In this document: in pieces, positions 7,793 through 16,805 of the stretch
Numbering within the stretch: position 1 is the first letter of the stretch
Layout of the letters: every line of letters begins with the position of its first letter
DNA from: Planctomycetota bacterium
GTDB taxonomy: Bacteria > Planctomycetota > Planctomycetia > Pirellulales > Pirellulaceae
DNA: 64,000 bases
Reading direction: 5' to 3'
Assembly (NCBI GenBank): GCA_963204915.1
Contig: CAUJHS010000117.1
Location: forward strand, 248,001-312,000
Position numbers and translations under genes: made by a program
The notes under the pieces: model-generated
What the model saw: only the letters and a program-made list of their open reading frames with translations
What the model was told of the DNA's origin: nothing
The model's database searches: none

Positions 7793-9154
7793 ATGACTTT
7801 CAACCTGGCGCGGCGGCGGTTTTTGCAAACGGCTTCCGGGGCAATGGCGCTTTCGGCCCTGGGGGCGTATGGTGTGGAGTTGGTCAACCAGAAGCCTAAA
7901 CGTGTCGGCTTGATCGGCTGCGGCTGGTATGGCAAGAGCGACTTATTCCGCTTGATCCAAGTGGCGCCGGTCGAAGTGGTCTCGCTGTGCGATGTAGACG
8001 AGAGGATGCTTGCCGAAGCGGTCACGCTTGTCAGCCAAAGGCAAAAGTCTGGCCAGAAGCCGCGCGCGTTTACCGACTACCGCAAGATGCTTCAGGAGAA
8101 AGATCTGGACATTGTGCTCATTGGCACTCCCGACCACTGGCACGCCCTGCAAATGATCGACGCGGTCGCAGCCGGCTCTGATGTGTACGTGCAAAAGCCA
8201 ATCAGTGTGGATGTGGCCGAGGGCGAAGCGATGCTCGCCGCCGCCCGCAAGCATAACCGCGTGGTGCAGGTGGGCACGCAGCGCAAAAGCACGCCGCACT
8301 TGATCGAAGCGAAGAAGAACATCATCGAAGCCGGCCGGCTCGGCAAGATCGGCCATGTCGAAATTTGTTGCTACTACCACATGCGGGCGAACGAAAAGCC
8401 GCCCCTCTCGACCGTGCCGGATTTTCTCAACTACGAAATGTGGACCGGCCCCGCACCGCTGCGGCCTTACGACAACCTTCCGCATCGGCGGTGGTGGCGG
8501 GCGTTCACGGAGTACGGCAACGGCATCACCGGCGACATGTGCATTCACATGCTCGACACTGTGCGCTGGATGCTTGGCCTCGGTTGGCCGGAGCGAGTTT
8601 CCTCCACCGGCGGCATTCTGGTGCAAAAGGATTCGGCCTCGAACATCTCGGATACGCAAACCGCCACGTTCACGTATCCCGAATTGAATGTGGTGTGGCA
8701 ACACCGCACCTGGGGTACGCCGCCCGACCCCGATTACCCGTGGGCCATGTTCCTCTACGGCGATAAAGGCACGCTCAAGGCAAGCGTCACGCGGTACGAC
8801 TTTATTCCGCAAGGGGGCGGCGAACCGATTCACCGCGACTGGCTCGACGAAAGCGACCAGTTCCCCGAAGACAAAACCGAGAAAGACATCGAACTGCACG
8901 CCGCGCCTGCCACGCGCCGCCACATGCTCGACTTCCTCGCCGCCATCGACCAGCGCAGCCGTCCGGTAGCCGACATTGAAGAAGGTCACATCTCCACGGC
9001 GAGTTGCATTCTCGCGAACTTGTCGATGGAGCTCGACGGTCGGCCGCTGGCGTATGATCCGCAAAAGCAAACCGTGACGAACGACGAAGAAGCCACACGG
9101 CTCCTGCGCCGAGCTTACCGTGCGCCGTGGAAGCATCCCGGCGACAAGGCGTAA
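7793..9154 (+). CDS. Gfo/Idh/MocA-family oxidoreductase, Tat-exported
   Basis: NAD(P)-dependent sugar or polyol dehydrogenase family. The chosen ATG at 7793 gives a Tat signal (RRRFLQTASG) and about 453 residues; the frame stays open upstream but without signal logic. A Rossmann motif follows (RVGLIGCGWYGKSD), then the catalytic-region motif VQKPISVDVAEGEAM (the EKP-like lysine as QKP) and GITGDMCIHMLDTVRWMLG, where family members place the catalytic His and Asp. Many planctomycete paralogs are exported and process sugar derivatives; the substrate here is not deducible. It is transcribed divergently from the fusion gene with a 226-nt spacer. Confidence 0.88.
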   Translation: MTFNLARRRFLQTASGAMALSALGAYGVELVNQKPKRVGLIGCGWYGKSDLFRLIQVAPVEVVSLCDVDERMLAEAVTLVSQRQKSGQKPRAFTDYRKMLQEKDLDIVLIGTPDHWHALQMIDAVAAGSDVYVQKPISVDVAEGEAMLAAARKHNRVVQVGTQRKSTPHLIEAKKNIIEAGRLGKIGHVEICCYYHMRANEKPPLSTVPDFLNYEMWTGPAPLRPYDNLPHRRWWRAFTEYGNGITGDMCIHMLDTVRWMLGLGWPERVSSTGGILVQKDSASNISDTQTATFTYPELNVVWQHRTWGTPPDPDYPWAMFLYGDKGTLKASVTRYDFIPQGGGEPIHRDWLDESDQFPEDKTEKDIELHAAPATRRHMLDFLAAIDQRSRPVADIEEGHISTASCILANLSMELDGRPLAYDPQKQTVTNDEEATRLLRRAYRAPWKHPGDKA

Positions 9155-9307
9155 GTAAGGCCGCTTGCGCGACGATGGTTTCCCGTCGGCGGAATCGCAT
9201 GCATCGTCGATGGTCTACGCTTCGCCAACGGGCCGACGATCCGTCGCACACGATCGCGACGCGCCTTCGTCCTATCGCTGCTTAACCCCGGTCGAAATTC
9301 AACCTAT

Positions 9308-9820
9308 ATGCCTCGGAATGTTGAAATCAAGGCGGTGGTGCGCGATTGGACGGCGGTGCAGGCTGCCGCGGCGCGTCTGGCGGCCGAACCGCCGCAACGG
9401 CTCGTTCAGTGGGATACGTTCTTTCACGTTCCTCGCGGCCGGCTCAAGCTGCGCGAGTTTTCCTCCCAGCAGGGTGAGCTGATCTACTACGAACGGCCCG
9501 ATGCGCGCGAAGCGAAAACCAGCCACTATCAGATCGCGCCCACGTCGCAGCCACAACCGCTGCGCGAGGTGCTCTCGGCCGCGCTGGGCGTGCGCGGCGA
9601 AGTGAAGAAAGAGCGGTGGTTGTATCTCGTCGGCCAGACGCGCATTCACTTGGATCGCGTCGAACACCTGGGCGAGTTTCTCGAACTCGAAGTGGTGCTG
9701 ACCGACGACCAGACCAGCGAAGACGGCCAGCGCATCGCCCAGGAAGTTCAAACGCACCTGGGCGTGCGTGAAGAAGACTTGCTCGAAGGCGCGTACCTCG
9801 ATCTCAAGGCCAAGGTTTAG
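9308..9820 (+). CDS. CYTH-domain protein (class IV adenylate cyclase/ThTPase-like)
   Basis: About 170 residues matching the CYTH triphosphate tunnel fold. The N-terminal NVEIKA carries the E-x-K signature of CyaB-like proteins. Alternating charged strands follow (RLKLREF, LIYYERPD), then KKERWLYLVGQTRIHLD and GEFLELEVVL, which supplies the Glu metal ligands. CYTH proteins bind organic triphosphates or polyphosphate; members include adenylate cyclase, thiamine triphosphatase and inorganic triphosphatase, so the substrate is open. A polyphosphate operon lies elsewhere in the window, but no linkage is implied. Confidence 0.85.
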   Translation: MPRNVEIKAVVRDWTAVQAAAARLAAEPPQRLVQWDTFFHVPRGRLKLREFSSQQGELIYYERPDAREAKTSHYQIAPTSQPQPLREVLSAALGVRGEVKKERWLYLVGQTRIHLDRVEHLGEFLELEVVLTDDQTSEDGQRIAQEVQTHLGVREEDLLEGAYLDLKAKV

Positions 9821-9826
9821 CTTGGG

Positions 9827-10120
9827 CTAGCCGCCCAGCTTTCCGAGGATGCTTTCCATTTCGCTCGCTTCAAAGGCGCGTGCCGTTTGGGTCGAAACAT
9901 GGCCTTGCGAGCTTAAGTGCAGCATGGCGGCGGTCGCGGTTTCTTCGTCGGGCGCCTCGAACACCAGGACGCCGTCGAAACGTCCCAGGGTCCAATAGAT
10001 CCCCTTGACTTTGACTCCCATTTTCTTCGCCGAGGTTTTGAAAGCGCTCGACCGCTGCACGGTATCCTTAATGTTGGCAATGCCCTCCGCGGTAAAACGG
10101 AGTGTCGCGATAAAGGTCAT
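9827..10120 (-). CDS. GYD-domain protein
   Basis: 97 residues typical of the GYD family of small dimeric alpha/beta-barrel-like proteins: begins TFIATLRFTAEGIANIKDT, with KGIYWTLGRFDGVLVFEAPDEETA in the middle. AGGAGAC precedes the ATG at 10120. The biochemical role of the family is unknown. It converges with the CYTH gene (6 nt between stops) and lies just downstream of the DinB-like gene on the same strand. Confidence 0.85.
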   Translation of the reverse strand: MTFIATLRFTAEGIANIKDTVQRSSAFKTSAKKMGVKVKGIYWTLGRFDGVLVFEAPDEETATAAMLHLSSQGHVSTQTARAFEASEMESILGKLGG

Positions 10121-10187
10121 GGTCAGGTCTCCTTGAGGATGGAATTGCGGAACAACGCCGCACGAACAATCTCCAATTCCGCCGCGG

Positions 10188-10679
10188 TTAAATTAATACG
10201 GGCTTGCCCAGTTGCCGCCGCACCACCACGAATTGGCCGGCGTGCATCATGGGGTGAACGCCAATCAGCGTGAACACGCTGCCCACCGTGGGGAATCGCT
10301 TGCGAAGTCCTTCCGGCGACGGTTGATCGAACTCGGCCTCGGGCATTTCTTCCAAAGCCTTGACGGTCGCCGCGCGGACTTTCTGGAACAAATCAACATA
10401 CTCCTGCCGCTTGAGGAACCCGGCCGGATCGTTGCTTTGCGCCTTGTCTTTGGAATGTTGCTCGGCAAAGCCAGCCGGCAGTTCGGCCGCCTTGCCGGGA
10501 CACACAGCGCTCAACAGACCGACTTCCGAGTTAATCAAGTGCCCCAGTTGCCAGGCCAACGTGTTGCAGCCCTCCGCGGGGCGCCGCATCAATTCGTCGT
10601 CGCTCAAGTCGCTCACATACTGCATGAGCACGAACAAGCTAATATCCATCGACGATCGAAACGCATCCTTGGTGTTCAT
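10188..10679 (-). CDS. DinB-superfamily protein
   Basis: About 163 residues forming a four-helix bundle of the DinB/YfiT metal-dependent hydrolase type. The metal-binding histidines are visible: AWQLGHLIN near residue 45 and GVHPMMHAGQ near the C-terminus. The ATG at 10679 sits about 10 nt after AGGAG; a GTG three codons upstream is too close to it. Family members include thiol S-transferases dependent on bacillithiol or mycothiol as well as uncharacterised stress proteins, so the reaction is unknown here. It is probably co-transcribed with the GYD gene 67 nt downstream. Confidence 0.85.
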   Translation of the reverse strand: MNTKDAFRSSMDISLFVLMQYVSDLSDDELMRRPAEGCNTLAWQLGHLINSEVGLLSAVCPGKAAELPAGFAEQHSKDKAQSNDPAGFLKRQEYVDLFQKVRAATVKALEEMPEAEFDQPSPEGLRKRFPTVGSVFTLIGVHPMMHAGQFVVVRRQLGKPVLI

Positions 10680-10876
10680 ACAATTCACGCTCCTGGTTCA
10701 AGACGCCCGCTTTGCGGATGGGAAGGAAACCTGCCTTGCATGCTATTGTACGAACCTGGCCACGCCTGCCCAGGAGAGACCGAAGTAAAGACCTCCGAGC
10801 AATACCGGTTCGCCGTGGATGGCGCGGCCACGAGGTTCAAGCGACCACGCCTCTCGGCGGATCGTTCGAGCCTATC

Positions 10877-10995
10877 TCATCGAGGTGTGATGACTTCTTC
10901 AGTGTGGTCCACTCGCTCCGCGAGTGGTTTCCGGCACTCGCGGAGCGCGTGGACCACATTGGGGGCGTCGCACCTGCGTGAAACGCACTCTAACT
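10877..10995. repeat. Dispersed palindromic element, copy 1 (119 nt)
   Basis: Outer arms AGGTGTGATG (from 10883) and CGTCGCACCT (to 10975) pair with two G-U wobbles. Inside is a 24-nt inverted repeat, 10903-10926 with 10935-10958, with one mismatch and an 8-nt loop. Flanks TCATCGAGG and CTGCGTGAAACGC-CTCTAACT are shared with the second copy at 23716-23809. The right edge contains the TAG stop codon of the PEP-hydrolase-like gene (10990-10992). This element fills most of the gene-free stretch 10680-10989; nothing else is visible there. Confidence 0.8.
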
Positions 10996-11826
10996 TTTGA
11001 ACCGCAGTTGCGTGAACTCTTTGACGCGGTCGCGAATGGCGGGCTCGACCGGGAGCCGCTCCATGCTGCTGGCGCCGTAAAATCCGACGATGCCTTCGGT
11101 ATGATCGAGGATATACTGCGCGTCTTCCGGCTCGGCGATCGGTCCGCCGTGGCACAACACCAGAATATGCGGGCTGATGCGTTTGGCGGCGTCGTGCATC
11201 GCTTGCACGCGCCGGGCCGACTCTTCGAGCGTGACCGCCGTGGAGGCGCCGATGGTTCCTTTGGTCGTCAGCCCCATGTGCGGGATCAGTACATCGGCGC
11301 CGGCGCGGGCCATCGCTTCCGCTTCGTCAGGATTGAAGCAATACGGCGTGGTGAGCAAGCCCATCTCGTGGGCGGTGCGAATCATGTCCACCTCGTGGTC
11401 AAAACCCATGTCGGTTTCTTCGAGGTTCTGGCGGAAATTGCCGTCGATGAGCCCCACGGTGGGAAAGTTCTGCACGCCCGAGAAGCCCGCCGCGTCGACC
11501 TCGCGCAGAAACAGCTTCATCACGCGGAAGGGATCGGTGCCGCACACGCCCGCCAGCACGGGCGTGTTCTTCACGACGGGAATCACTTCGCGGGCCATGT
11601 CCAGCACGATGGCGTTGGCGTCGCCGTAGGGCATCATGCCCGAGAGCGAACCGCGGCCGCCCATGCGAAAGCGGCCGGAGTTGTAAATCACGAGCAAGTC
11701 GATTCCGCCAGCTTCAGACATCTTCGCACTGATGCCCGTGCCGGCGCCGCCGCCGATGATCGGTTTACCCTGGGCGACTTTGTCGTGCAGGTGAGCCAAA
11801 ATATCTTCGCGAGAGAAAAGAGCCAT
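10990..11826 (-). CDS. Phosphoenolpyruvate-hydrolase-family TIM-barrel protein
   Basis: The start [10 protein letters not shown] at 11826 is chosen because family members begin here; the in-frame extension to 12069 runs through a strong terminator and has no homology-like features. The 278-residue protein shows a TIM-barrel pattern with [66 protein letters not shown] and [13 protein letters not shown]. These are characteristic of the PEP_hydrolase/PEP-mutase-related group. The real substrate in planctomycetes is not known. Its stop codon lies inside a dispersed repeat element. Confidence 0.85.
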   Translation of the reverse strand: MALFSREDILAHLHDKVAQGKPIIGGGAGTGISAKMSEAGGIDLLVIYNSGRFRMGGRGSLSGMMPYGDANAIVLDMAREVIPVVKNTPVLAGVCGTDPFRVMKLFLREVDAAGFSGVQNFPTVGLIDGNFRQNLEETDMGFDHEVDMIRTAHEMGLLTTPYCFNPDEAEAMARAGADVLIPHMGLTTKGTIGASTAVTLEESARRVQAMHDAAKRISPHILVLCHGGPIAEPEDAQYILDHTEGIVGFYGASSMERLPVEPAIRDRVKEFTQLRFKS

Positions 11827-11935
11827 AGAACGAACGCCAGGAAGGGAGCCAAATTCAGGTGCGCCAACGAAGCAGCGAGTAACATACACCCTGCGCCCCC
11901 GGCGCTCCAGACGCGAGCGGGCTTCCTCGGCGCAT

Positions 11936-11996
11936 AAAAAACTCCGCGTGAGGGTCGACGCCCGCGAAGGCGTCGCGGCGAATCCCTCACGCGGAG
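11936..11996 (-). terminator. Strong intrinsic terminator downstream of HNH gene
   Basis: Perfect 13-bp inverted repeat CTCCGCGTGAGGG (11942-11954) / CCCTCACGCGGAG (11984-11996) enclosing a second 7-bp stem (CGACGCC/GGCGTCG). Read on the minus strand it is followed by T6 (11941-11936). It ends the HNH transcript and isolates the PEP-hydrolase-like gene. Confidence 0.9.
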
Positions 11997-12070
11997 CATG
12001 CCAACGTTGTGACGCTCGCGGCTTCATCCCGCGCAAGACGCCGGACAGCCCGCGATCACTCCGAACCAAG

Positions 12071-12661
12071 CTACGAGACCAGCGCGAACTGATCTTTCAT
12101 GCCGCCCAGGAACGGCGCCCAACTTGCCAGTCGGCCGCCATGGGCGTACTGCGGCTTCCACGCCGGACGCGTCGGGCGGCGGCGCAGTTGCATACCCGCC
12201 TGTTCCGGCGTGAAGTTCGCCTTGCGGCGGTTGCAGTCGATGCACGCCAGCACGCAGTTTTCCCACGACGTGGGACCACCGCGCGACTTGGGCGTCACGT
12301 GGTCGAGCGTCAGCTCGTCACGACCCGGCTGCCGGCCGCAGTACTGACAGGTTAACCGGTCGCGCTTGAACACGTTCCGCTTGCTGAACGTGACATGGCC
12401 GTCGGGCGTACGGTCGTAATGCACCAGCGTGACGACTTCCGGCGCGCGCAGCCGCAGCGTCATGCCGCGCACCGACGGTTCGCCTTCGCGCGGGGTTTGG
12501 CGGACCCAGTCGTCCCAGTTGTAAAGCTGGAACGTCTCCGGGTCGACCACGCGCGCCGCGTCACGCGCCAACAGCACGAGCGCCCGCTGCACGGTCGCCA
12601 CGTGTACCGGCTGCCAATTGCGGTTCAAAATGAGCGCCGGACGGCGGAGAATGGTAGTCAT
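12071..12661 (-). CDS. HNH endonuclease-domain protein
   Basis: 196 residues. The N-terminal [22 protein letters not shown] is typical of a widespread bacterial HNH family. The nuclease core has two zinc-knuckle pairs (CQYCG and CIDCN) around the catalytic [24 protein letters not shown], with the DH and N residues intact. Members are chromosomal single-copy proteins of unknown target and may act in DNA processing. There is no restriction or phage gene nearby. It precedes a strong terminator. Confidence 0.9.
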   Translation of the reverse strand: MTTILRRPALILNRNWQPVHVATVQRALVLLARDAARVVDPETFQLYNWDDWVRQTPREGEPSVRGMTLRLRAPEVVTLVHYDRTPDGHVTFSKRNVFKRDRLTCQYCGRQPGRDELTLDHVTPKSRGGPTSWENCVLACIDCNRRKANFTPEQAGMQLRRRPTRPAWKPQYAHGGRLASWAPFLGGMKDQFALVS

Positions 12662-12724
12662 GGGACGAGGAACGGGAATCAGGAGTCAGAAAGTTCGGTT
12701 GTTGCGCTGGGTTGCCCAGCGGGA

Positions 12725-14233
12725 TTAGTCTTTCGACACCTTGATGGGCGGGAAGGTTCGCTTGCCGGGACGAGCGCGGCCTTGTGTCCACAGGCGTAAA
12801 CCGTGCAAATGCTCCTCACCGCGCACAAAATATCCGTATTCCAGCGAGGCCAATTGCCGCTGATACGCCGCGTCACGCGCCGGCCGCCAGTCGCCCGAGG
12901 GCGCGACCCAGCCTTGCTCGGCCATGGCGGTCAAAAGCGCGTCGGCAATCATTTGATGGCCGCGAATCCGCGGATGCACGTGATCGATCAGCAACTTTTC
13001 GCCGGGAATGCCATGCGGGCTGGCTTCCTCAAATAACCGCCGCACGTCGACCTTCGGCGTGTGCGTGTCCTGGGTTACGCGCTCTAGCACAACGTGCATT
13101 GCTTCCAGCATGCGCAGCGGGCAAACGTCTTCATCTTTCGCCCGCAGGTATTCGGCCTTGGCTTCTTCGTAACGGTGTTGCAGCTCCAGGCATTGCGCCA
13201 GGTGGTAGTGCACCGCGGCATGCCGGTCGTCCCGCGCGAGGGCTTGACGCAGCAATTCCTCTTGCCGCTGCGGGCTGATCGCTTCAAGGGCCGTTTCCCA
13301 CAAGTCACGGAACGCTTGCCGGTCCTGGTCGGACAATTCCGCGGAATGTTCGCTTTTGAACGGAGGACAATCGTTCAGGTTCGATACGGGGTTGCACACG
13401 ATCACCGGCACGCCCGCCGTATGGGCCAGCGCGATCATGCGGCGCAGGTTCGTTTCGTAATGGTCGATAATCAGGCGTGCGCGGTCGTCGTCGCGGCGGT
13501 ATTTGCTTAGCCCGCCGTAATGATCGAGCACCGCGTCGACTTCCGCCGGCAACTGGGGCTGCTTTGGCGGCGGGGGGTCGTCGCCATGCGAGGCGTGTTG
13601 CACGCCCTGGCGAAAGACGTTGTACAGCCGCGAGTGCGCCATCGTGGCGCTGGCCGCCACGATCCACCGCGGCGTCTGTTTGATGTGGTCGTAGGTGCGG
13701 TCTTCGAGAAACTCGTTGTGGCCGGTGTAAAGGATGAAAAGGTCCGGCTGATGGGCTAGTAACTCTTCCAAAATCGGCGTGAGCCGGTAGCTGGCGTAGG
13801 AAATGCCGCCGCAGTTGACCACTTGCCAGTCGCGCTGCGGGTCGGCCGTTTGCAGCGATAGTTCCAGCCACGTGGTGAACGCGGTTTCAATGGTGTAGGG
13901 GTTGCCCTGCACCGTGGAGCCGCCCAGGCAGAAGATGCGAAATTCGCGCGGGCCTTTCTTCGCAGCGAACGAGTCGGGACGGAAGAACCGCTGCCGCGAG
14001 GGAGAAACCTCGAACCGCTGGCCATCCTCACTCAGGACGAACAGCGGATGAATCTTGGTAAAGCCCACAAAGGGATCGTCCCCATCATGGGCGCGGCCCC
14101 AACCGACCGCACGCAAGAACAATTCTCCCGCGGCAAAGGGCAAGAGCGCCAGCAGCACCGCGACCACCCGAAACAGCACGGCCCGACGCCAGCGAGGCGC
14201 GCGAGCGGCTTGGGTGGGAGCAACGCCGGCCAT
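12725..14233 (-). CDS. Membrane-anchored SGNH/GDSL hydrolase with TPR insert
   Basis: The start at 14233 gives about 502 residues with an N-terminal transmembrane helix (AVLFRVVAVLLALLPFAAGELFL). All SGNH blocks are present: GGSTVQG (nucleophile Ser), CGGISYASY (oxyanion Gly), GHNEF (Asn) and DHVHPRIRGHQ (Asp-His). Between blocks III and V lies a helical insertion with TPR character (AVHYHLAQCLELQHRYEEAKAEYLRA). The family hydrolyses esters, often of polysaccharides or lipids; the substrate is unknown. The protein probably faces the periplasm, tethered by its N-terminal helix. Confidence 0.85.
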   Translation of the reverse strand: MAGVAPTQAARAPRWRRAVLFRVVAVLLALLPFAAGELFLRAVGWGRAHDGDDPFVGFTKIHPLFVLSEDGQRFEVSPSRQRFFRPDSFAAKKGPREFRIFCLGGSTVQGNPYTIETAFTTWLELSLQTADPQRDWQVVNCGGISYASYRLTPILEELLAHQPDLFILYTGHNEFLEDRTYDHIKQTPRWIVAASATMAHSRLYNVFRQGVQHASHGDDPPPPKQPQLPAEVDAVLDHYGGLSKYRRDDDRARLIIDHYETNLRRMIALAHTAGVPVIVCNPVSNLNDCPPFKSEHSAELSDQDRQAFRDLWETALEAISPQRQEELLRQALARDDRHAAVHYHLAQCLELQHRYEEAKAEYLRAKDEDVCPLRMLEAMHVVLERVTQDTHTPKVDVRRLFEEASPHGIPGEKLLIDHVHPRIRGHQMIADALLTAMAEQGWVAPSGDWRPARDAAYQRQLASLEYGYFVRGEEHLHGLRLWTQGRARPGKRTFPPIKVSKD

Positions 14234-14344
14234 AGGCAATCTTGCGCAAAGCGACACAATTCGAGAAGCCCGAAGACGCCATTGAGGGCGTTTCGGCGCC
14301 TTGTCGAACGATTGTATTGTACGCCTGCGCCCGAGGCCAACCAA

Positions 14345-14379
14345 AAGAGCCGGCGGCGCGGGTAGCGCCGTCGGCTCTT
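14345..14379 (-). terminator. Terminator downstream of PQQ-propeller lipoprotein gene
   Basis: 15-bp stem (14345-14359 with 14365-14379, one mismatch) and a 5-nt loop. On the minus strand it is followed by a short T-run (TTTTGG). It lies 30 nt after the stop of the PQQ-like lipoprotein gene. Confidence 0.75.
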
Positions 14380-14408
14380 GGTAACATTCCTCGATTTACG
14401 CGACTTGC

Positions 14409-16679
14409 TTACTCGGCCGCTTGCTCTTGGGCTTCGTCCCCTTCGACAATGGCGAACACGTGGGTGCGGTTGGCGATGTACAACACGCCGTTCGCTACGA
14501 TGGGTGTGGTGTACACCGAGTTGCCCATGCTGATTTCGACCAGCGGTTCTTCTTGCGGCTCGGCCGAATGTTTGAACACGCACACGTCGCCGTCTTCGTC
14601 GCTGATATAAACGTGCCCGTCGGCGATGAGCGGCGAGGCCCATGAGGCGGCGAGCATGTCATACGTCCAATGCGGCTCGCCAGTTTTGGCGTTCAGGCAG
14701 TGGAACAAGCCGGAGAAGTCGGCGATGTAAAGGATGTCGTCCTTGATCGCGACGGTGCCGCAGGAGCGGTGCATTTCTTCTTCCCAGGCGCGTTCGCCGT
14801 CGCCGTCGATGTCTTTACCGACATAATGCCAGACGACCCCCGAGTTGGGGTTGTCCACGGCGGCTTCGCCGTTTTCTTCAATCACGGCTTGCATGCGACG
14901 GACGGGAAGAATTTTGCGTTCGCCCCCTTCGATCTTGACCGCCAGTTCAGCGCTGATGTCGCCGCGCTTGGTGGGGTCAATGCACCACAGGTGGCCTTCG
15001 CCTTCGCCGTGTTCGGGGTCTTGCCCCACGGCGAGATAGACCAGCCCGTCATAAATCACGGGCGTGGCGATGATTTCATTCCGCGTGCCGGCGCCGCCGA
15101 GTTTGTACAGCGAGGTCTTGGGGTTGGCGTCGAACTTCCACAGCAACTCGGGTTTGCCGTCTTTGCCTTTGTCGGCCTTGAAACTGTACAGCCAGGCGTC
15201 GCCGCCAGCGAAAATCACTTGCGGCACGCCGCCCAAAATACCCACGGCGGGCGAGGACCACTGACCGTGCAGAATATTCTCGCCGGGAGAACGATCAGTC
15301 CAGTAAACTTCGGCAGTGTTCTTATCCATGCACATAAAGCTGGGCGCATTCACCGCGGGGAGCGTGGCGTGCGATTCATCCACGCCGTTCGACGTGCAAA
15401 TGAACAGCAAATCGCCCAACACCGTGGGCGAGCAACTGCACATGTTGTGTTGCGAAACGCCCAGTTCTTTCATCATGTCGAAGCTCCACACCACGTCGGC
15501 TTCGTGCCGGTCGTCGGGCGTGGTGATCTTGTAAACCGCCAGCCGCGGGCCTTCCATGCGGGCGACCAGTTGCCGCTCGGCGCCGTTGATCGTGGCGGCG
15601 ATGGTCCAACTCTTGCCGTCTTCGCCGGCTTCGATCTTCGGTTCGCCCTCAAGCTTGTTGGCGGTCGCTTCGAGTTGTTCCTTGATGTCGTCCGAGAGTT
15701 TGCCTTCGCCCAGGGCTTGCGTGGCGCCGGCCGGTTCTTCGATGTTGAATTGCCGCGCTAGTTCATTTTGCACGGGGCCGTCGTCTTCACCGTCGTGAAA
15801 ACCTTCGGCGTCGACACACAGCACCACACCGCGGCTGGAAACGAACCACAGGCGGTCGCCTTCGACGTACGGCGCCGAGCAAATGCCTTGCAGCGGCCAG
15901 TCGTGCACGCGGCCCGTGGGCAGCTTTTCGCTGGAGTGCTGCCACAGGAACTCGCCCGACTTTTCATCAAACGCCACAAGGCAACCGAGGTCGACTTCGC
16001 GCGGATAGCGCGGCAAATAGCCGTTCGTGTTATTCGTGCCCACAAACACGCGGCCGCTGGCCACGACTGGATTGCCGTAACTTTGGCTGCCGAGGTTTGC
16101 GACCCACTTGATATTTTGAGCGCTGTCTTTGTTCCATTCGCCGGTCTTGCGGTCGAATCCGCCGACGTCCCATTCGGTGGGAATGTTCTCGGCGATGGGA
16201 ACGTTGTTGCGGTACGAGGTGCCGCCCCATTGCGGCCAGTCGCCCGCTTCGATCTTGCCGTTCGCCGTGGGATCGACCGCAGCGAGCGCATCGTGGGCCG
16301 GCGCGGCTTCTTCGGCCTGAGCGCTCGGTTCGTCTTTGGGTTCTTCGGCGGTTGGCTCCGCTTCCGGCGTTTCGCTGGCGGGCGCCGGAGTTTCGGCAGG
16401 CGCGGCAGGCTCCGAAGGCGCTGCAGAATCGGCTTCAGGCGCTTCGGCTGTGGGAGCTTCCGGGGCAGGTGTTTCTTCCGTTGGTGTGGCCGCTTCCTCG
16501 GCCGGCATTGCGGCTTCGTCGGTGGCCGCCGCTTCCGAAGGGGGCGTCGCCTCGGACACCGGCGCCGATGGTTCGCCTGTGGTGTTCACCACGGCTCCGC
16601 CGCCGCTGGGGGACTGTTTTACACAACCAGCGGACACGAGCGCCAGGGCCGCCGCCAATGTGACAAGAGTTCGCTTCAT
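14409..16679 (-). CDS. Lipoprotein with acidic linker and PQQ-type beta-propeller
   Basis: The start at 16679 gives a lipoprotein signal (MKRTLVTLAAALALVSAGC, Cys19). Residues about 25-135 are a low-complexity Ala-Pro-Glu linker; the remainder is a PQQ-like eight-bladed propeller with the recurrent strand motifs GKEWW-like WPQWGGTSYRN, GRVFVGTNNTNGY, LVAFDEKSGEFLWQ, GLVYLAVGQDPEHGEG, LHCLNAKTGEPHWTYD and GHVYISDEDGDVCVF. Planctomycetes carry many such proteins. Quinone binding is not implied by the repeats, and the ligand is unknown. It is a neighbour and distant paralog of the next gene upstream on the same strand, separated by a spacer with three hairpins. Confidence 0.85.
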   Translation of the reverse strand: MKRTLVTLAAALALVSAGCVKQSPSGGGAVVNTTGEPSAPVSEATPPSEAAATDEAAMPAEEAATPTEETPAPEAPTAEAPEADSAAPSEPAAPAETPAPASETPEAEPTAEEPKDEPSAQAEEAAPAHDALAAVDPTANGKIEAGDWPQWGGTSYRNNVPIAENIPTEWDVGGFDRKTGEWNKDSAQNIKWVANLGSQSYGNPVVASGRVFVGTNNTNGYLPRYPREVDLGCLVAFDEKSGEFLWQHSSEKLPTGRVHDWPLQGICSAPYVEGDRLWFVSSRGVVLCVDAEGFHDGEDDGPVQNELARQFNIEEPAGATQALGEGKLSDDIKEQLEATANKLEGEPKIEAGEDGKSWTIAATINGAERQLVARMEGPRLAVYKITTPDDRHEADVVWSFDMMKELGVSQHNMCSCSPTVLGDLLFICTSNGVDESHATLPAVNAPSFMCMDKNTAEVYWTDRSPGENILHGQWSSPAVGILGGVPQVIFAGGDAWLYSFKADKGKDGKPELLWKFDANPKTSLYKLGGAGTRNEIIATPVIYDGLVYLAVGQDPEHGEGEGHLWCIDPTKRGDISAELAVKIEGGERKILPVRRMQAVIEENGEAAVDNPNSGVVWHYVGKDIDGDGERAWEEEMHRSCGTVAIKDDILYIADFSGLFHCLNAKTGEPHWTYDMLAASWASPLIADGHVYISDEDGDVCVFKHSAEPQEEPLVEISMGNSVYTTPIVANGVLYIANRTHVFAIVEGDEAQEQAAE

Positions 16680-16723
16680 GGGGGGAAAAATCTCCTGCGA
16701 GAAAGTGACTGCAATTCCGTGGG

Positions 16724-16796
16724 GTCGTTCACTCCGCGAACGACGGCGGCTCACGGCGTGAGCCGCAGGCTGGCGCGCCCTGCACTACGGCGCGCC
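16724..16796. repeat. Three consecutive hairpins between the two PQQ genes
   Basis: Stems GTCGTTC/GAACGAC (16724-16744), GCGGCTCA/TGAGCCGC (16746-16766) and GGCGCGCC/GGCGCGCC (16772-16796) follow one another with 1-5 nt gaps. All stems are perfect. On the minus strand they follow the upstream PQQ gene's stop by 10 nt. They could terminate or stabilise that transcript; the nearest T-run is about 30 nt downstream. Confidence 0.7.
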
Positions 16797-16805
16797 GGGA
16801 AAACA

